From NCBI GenBank assembly GCA_003135495.1, contig PLBX01000279.1, positions 2,041-8,616 on the forward strand: a DNA stretch of 6,576 nucleotides, in the 5' to 3' direction. The notes below the pieces were generated by a model. That model had not been told where the DNA came from and made no database searches. It saw only the letters and a list, made by a program, of their open reading frames with translations. The position numbers were made by a program, and so were the translations under genes. Below, in pieces: positions 6,404 to 6,576 of the stretch (within the stretch, counting starts at the first letter, position 1; each line of letters opens with the position of its first letter). The DNA is from Acidobacteriaceae bacterium (GTDB taxonomy: Bacteria > Acidobacteriota > Terriglobia > Terriglobales > Acidobacteriaceae).

Positions 6404-6576
6404 TATAAACTCCCATCATGCCGATGGATCTGTACTTAACCGCAAAATGCAGGTCCCTCGCTTCGCTCGGGATGACAATTCCAAAACAATCTATCGAAAA
6501 AGATCGTTCTTTGCGGGCCGGATCATCTCCTGCGCCGTGCCGTTTCTTCTTCCATAAGAATATCCGCGGATAATAC
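6404..6576. other. Upstream region of cofH
   Basis: This region holds the dispersed repeat at 6449-6476, a weak 5-bp AT-rich hairpin at 6499-6512, and a perfect 12-bp palindrome TATCCGCGGATA at 6561-6572. I see no confident promoter. On the minus strand two short open frames enter from the right edge, one ending in TGA at 6525-6523 and one in TAG at 6493-6491. Either could be the end of an upstream gene, but too little is visible to choose, so no gene is called. Confidence 0.4.
6449..6476 (-). repeat. Dispersed repeat of the GTCATCCCGAGCGAAG type
   Basis: Read on the minus strand the segment begins GTCATCCCGAGCGAAGCG and ends GGGACCTGC. The TCCC and GGGA ends are complementary around a GAGCGAAGCGA centre, giving an imperfect hairpin. 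In one minus-strand frame it reads VIPSEARDL, a peptide string I recall from many spurious gene calls in acidobacterial and other environmental genomes. It occurs once here, so the repeat assignment rests on memory. It is unrelated to the GGGCGAGGACGCCC element elsewhere in the window. Confidence 0.6.

Noticed and set aside
6499..6512. AT-rich hairpin (AAAGA/TCTTT stem) as a terminator of an upstream minus-strand gene
   Set aside because: The 5-bp stem is too weak, only a very short T run follows on the minus strand, and no upstream gene is established.
6135..6557. 140-codon plus-strand open frame, partly outside cofH
   Set aside because: Most of it is antisense to cofH. The rest crosses the dispersed repeat, which typically creates spurious open frames.

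Overview
The window is a moderately GC-rich bacterial chromosome segment. It carries seven protein genes, one of them cut by the left edge, and at least three short dispersed repeats. I see no rRNA, tRNA, CRISPR array, insertion sequence or phage gene. The best guess for the host is an acidobacterium of the Terriglobia/Koribacter type. That rests on the style of the proteins and on two repeat types that I remember as frequent in such genomes; no search was possible, so it is an inference.

Layout, left to right. (1) 1-342, minus: the N-terminal part of a PilZ-domain protein with an intact c-di-GMP motif. (2) 569-1915, plus: a 12-helix major facilitator exporter of the MFS_3/EntS-like type, divergent from the PilZ gene. 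(3) 1916-1982: a short gap between convergent genes, holding a perfect palindromic repeat. (4) 4357 down to 1983, minus: a three-gene osmoprotectant (glycine betaine/choline-type) ABC importer in the order ATPase, permease, lipoprotein binding protein, tightly packed. (5) 6364 down to 4422, minus: cofH, the radical SAM half of FO synthase, overlapping npdG, the F420-dependent NADP reductase. (6) 6365-6576: cofH leader and upstream DNA with a second type of dispersed repeat.

All five minus-strand genes from cofH to the binding protein point the same way. The only gap among them is 64 bases, between npdG and the ATPase; the other junctions are 4-base GTGA overlaps or a 6-base gap. They may form one transcript joining deazaflavin (F420) cofactor chemistry to osmolyte uptake, although the 64-base gap could also hide a separate promoter. 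CofG, the partner CofH needs to make FO, is not in the window.

I found no convincing new multi-gene system. The most interesting points are these. A palindromic repeat has become the last seven codons of npdG. cofH and npdG are coupled without cofG. The permease and the binding protein share one reading frame, separated by a single amber codon and two further codons.
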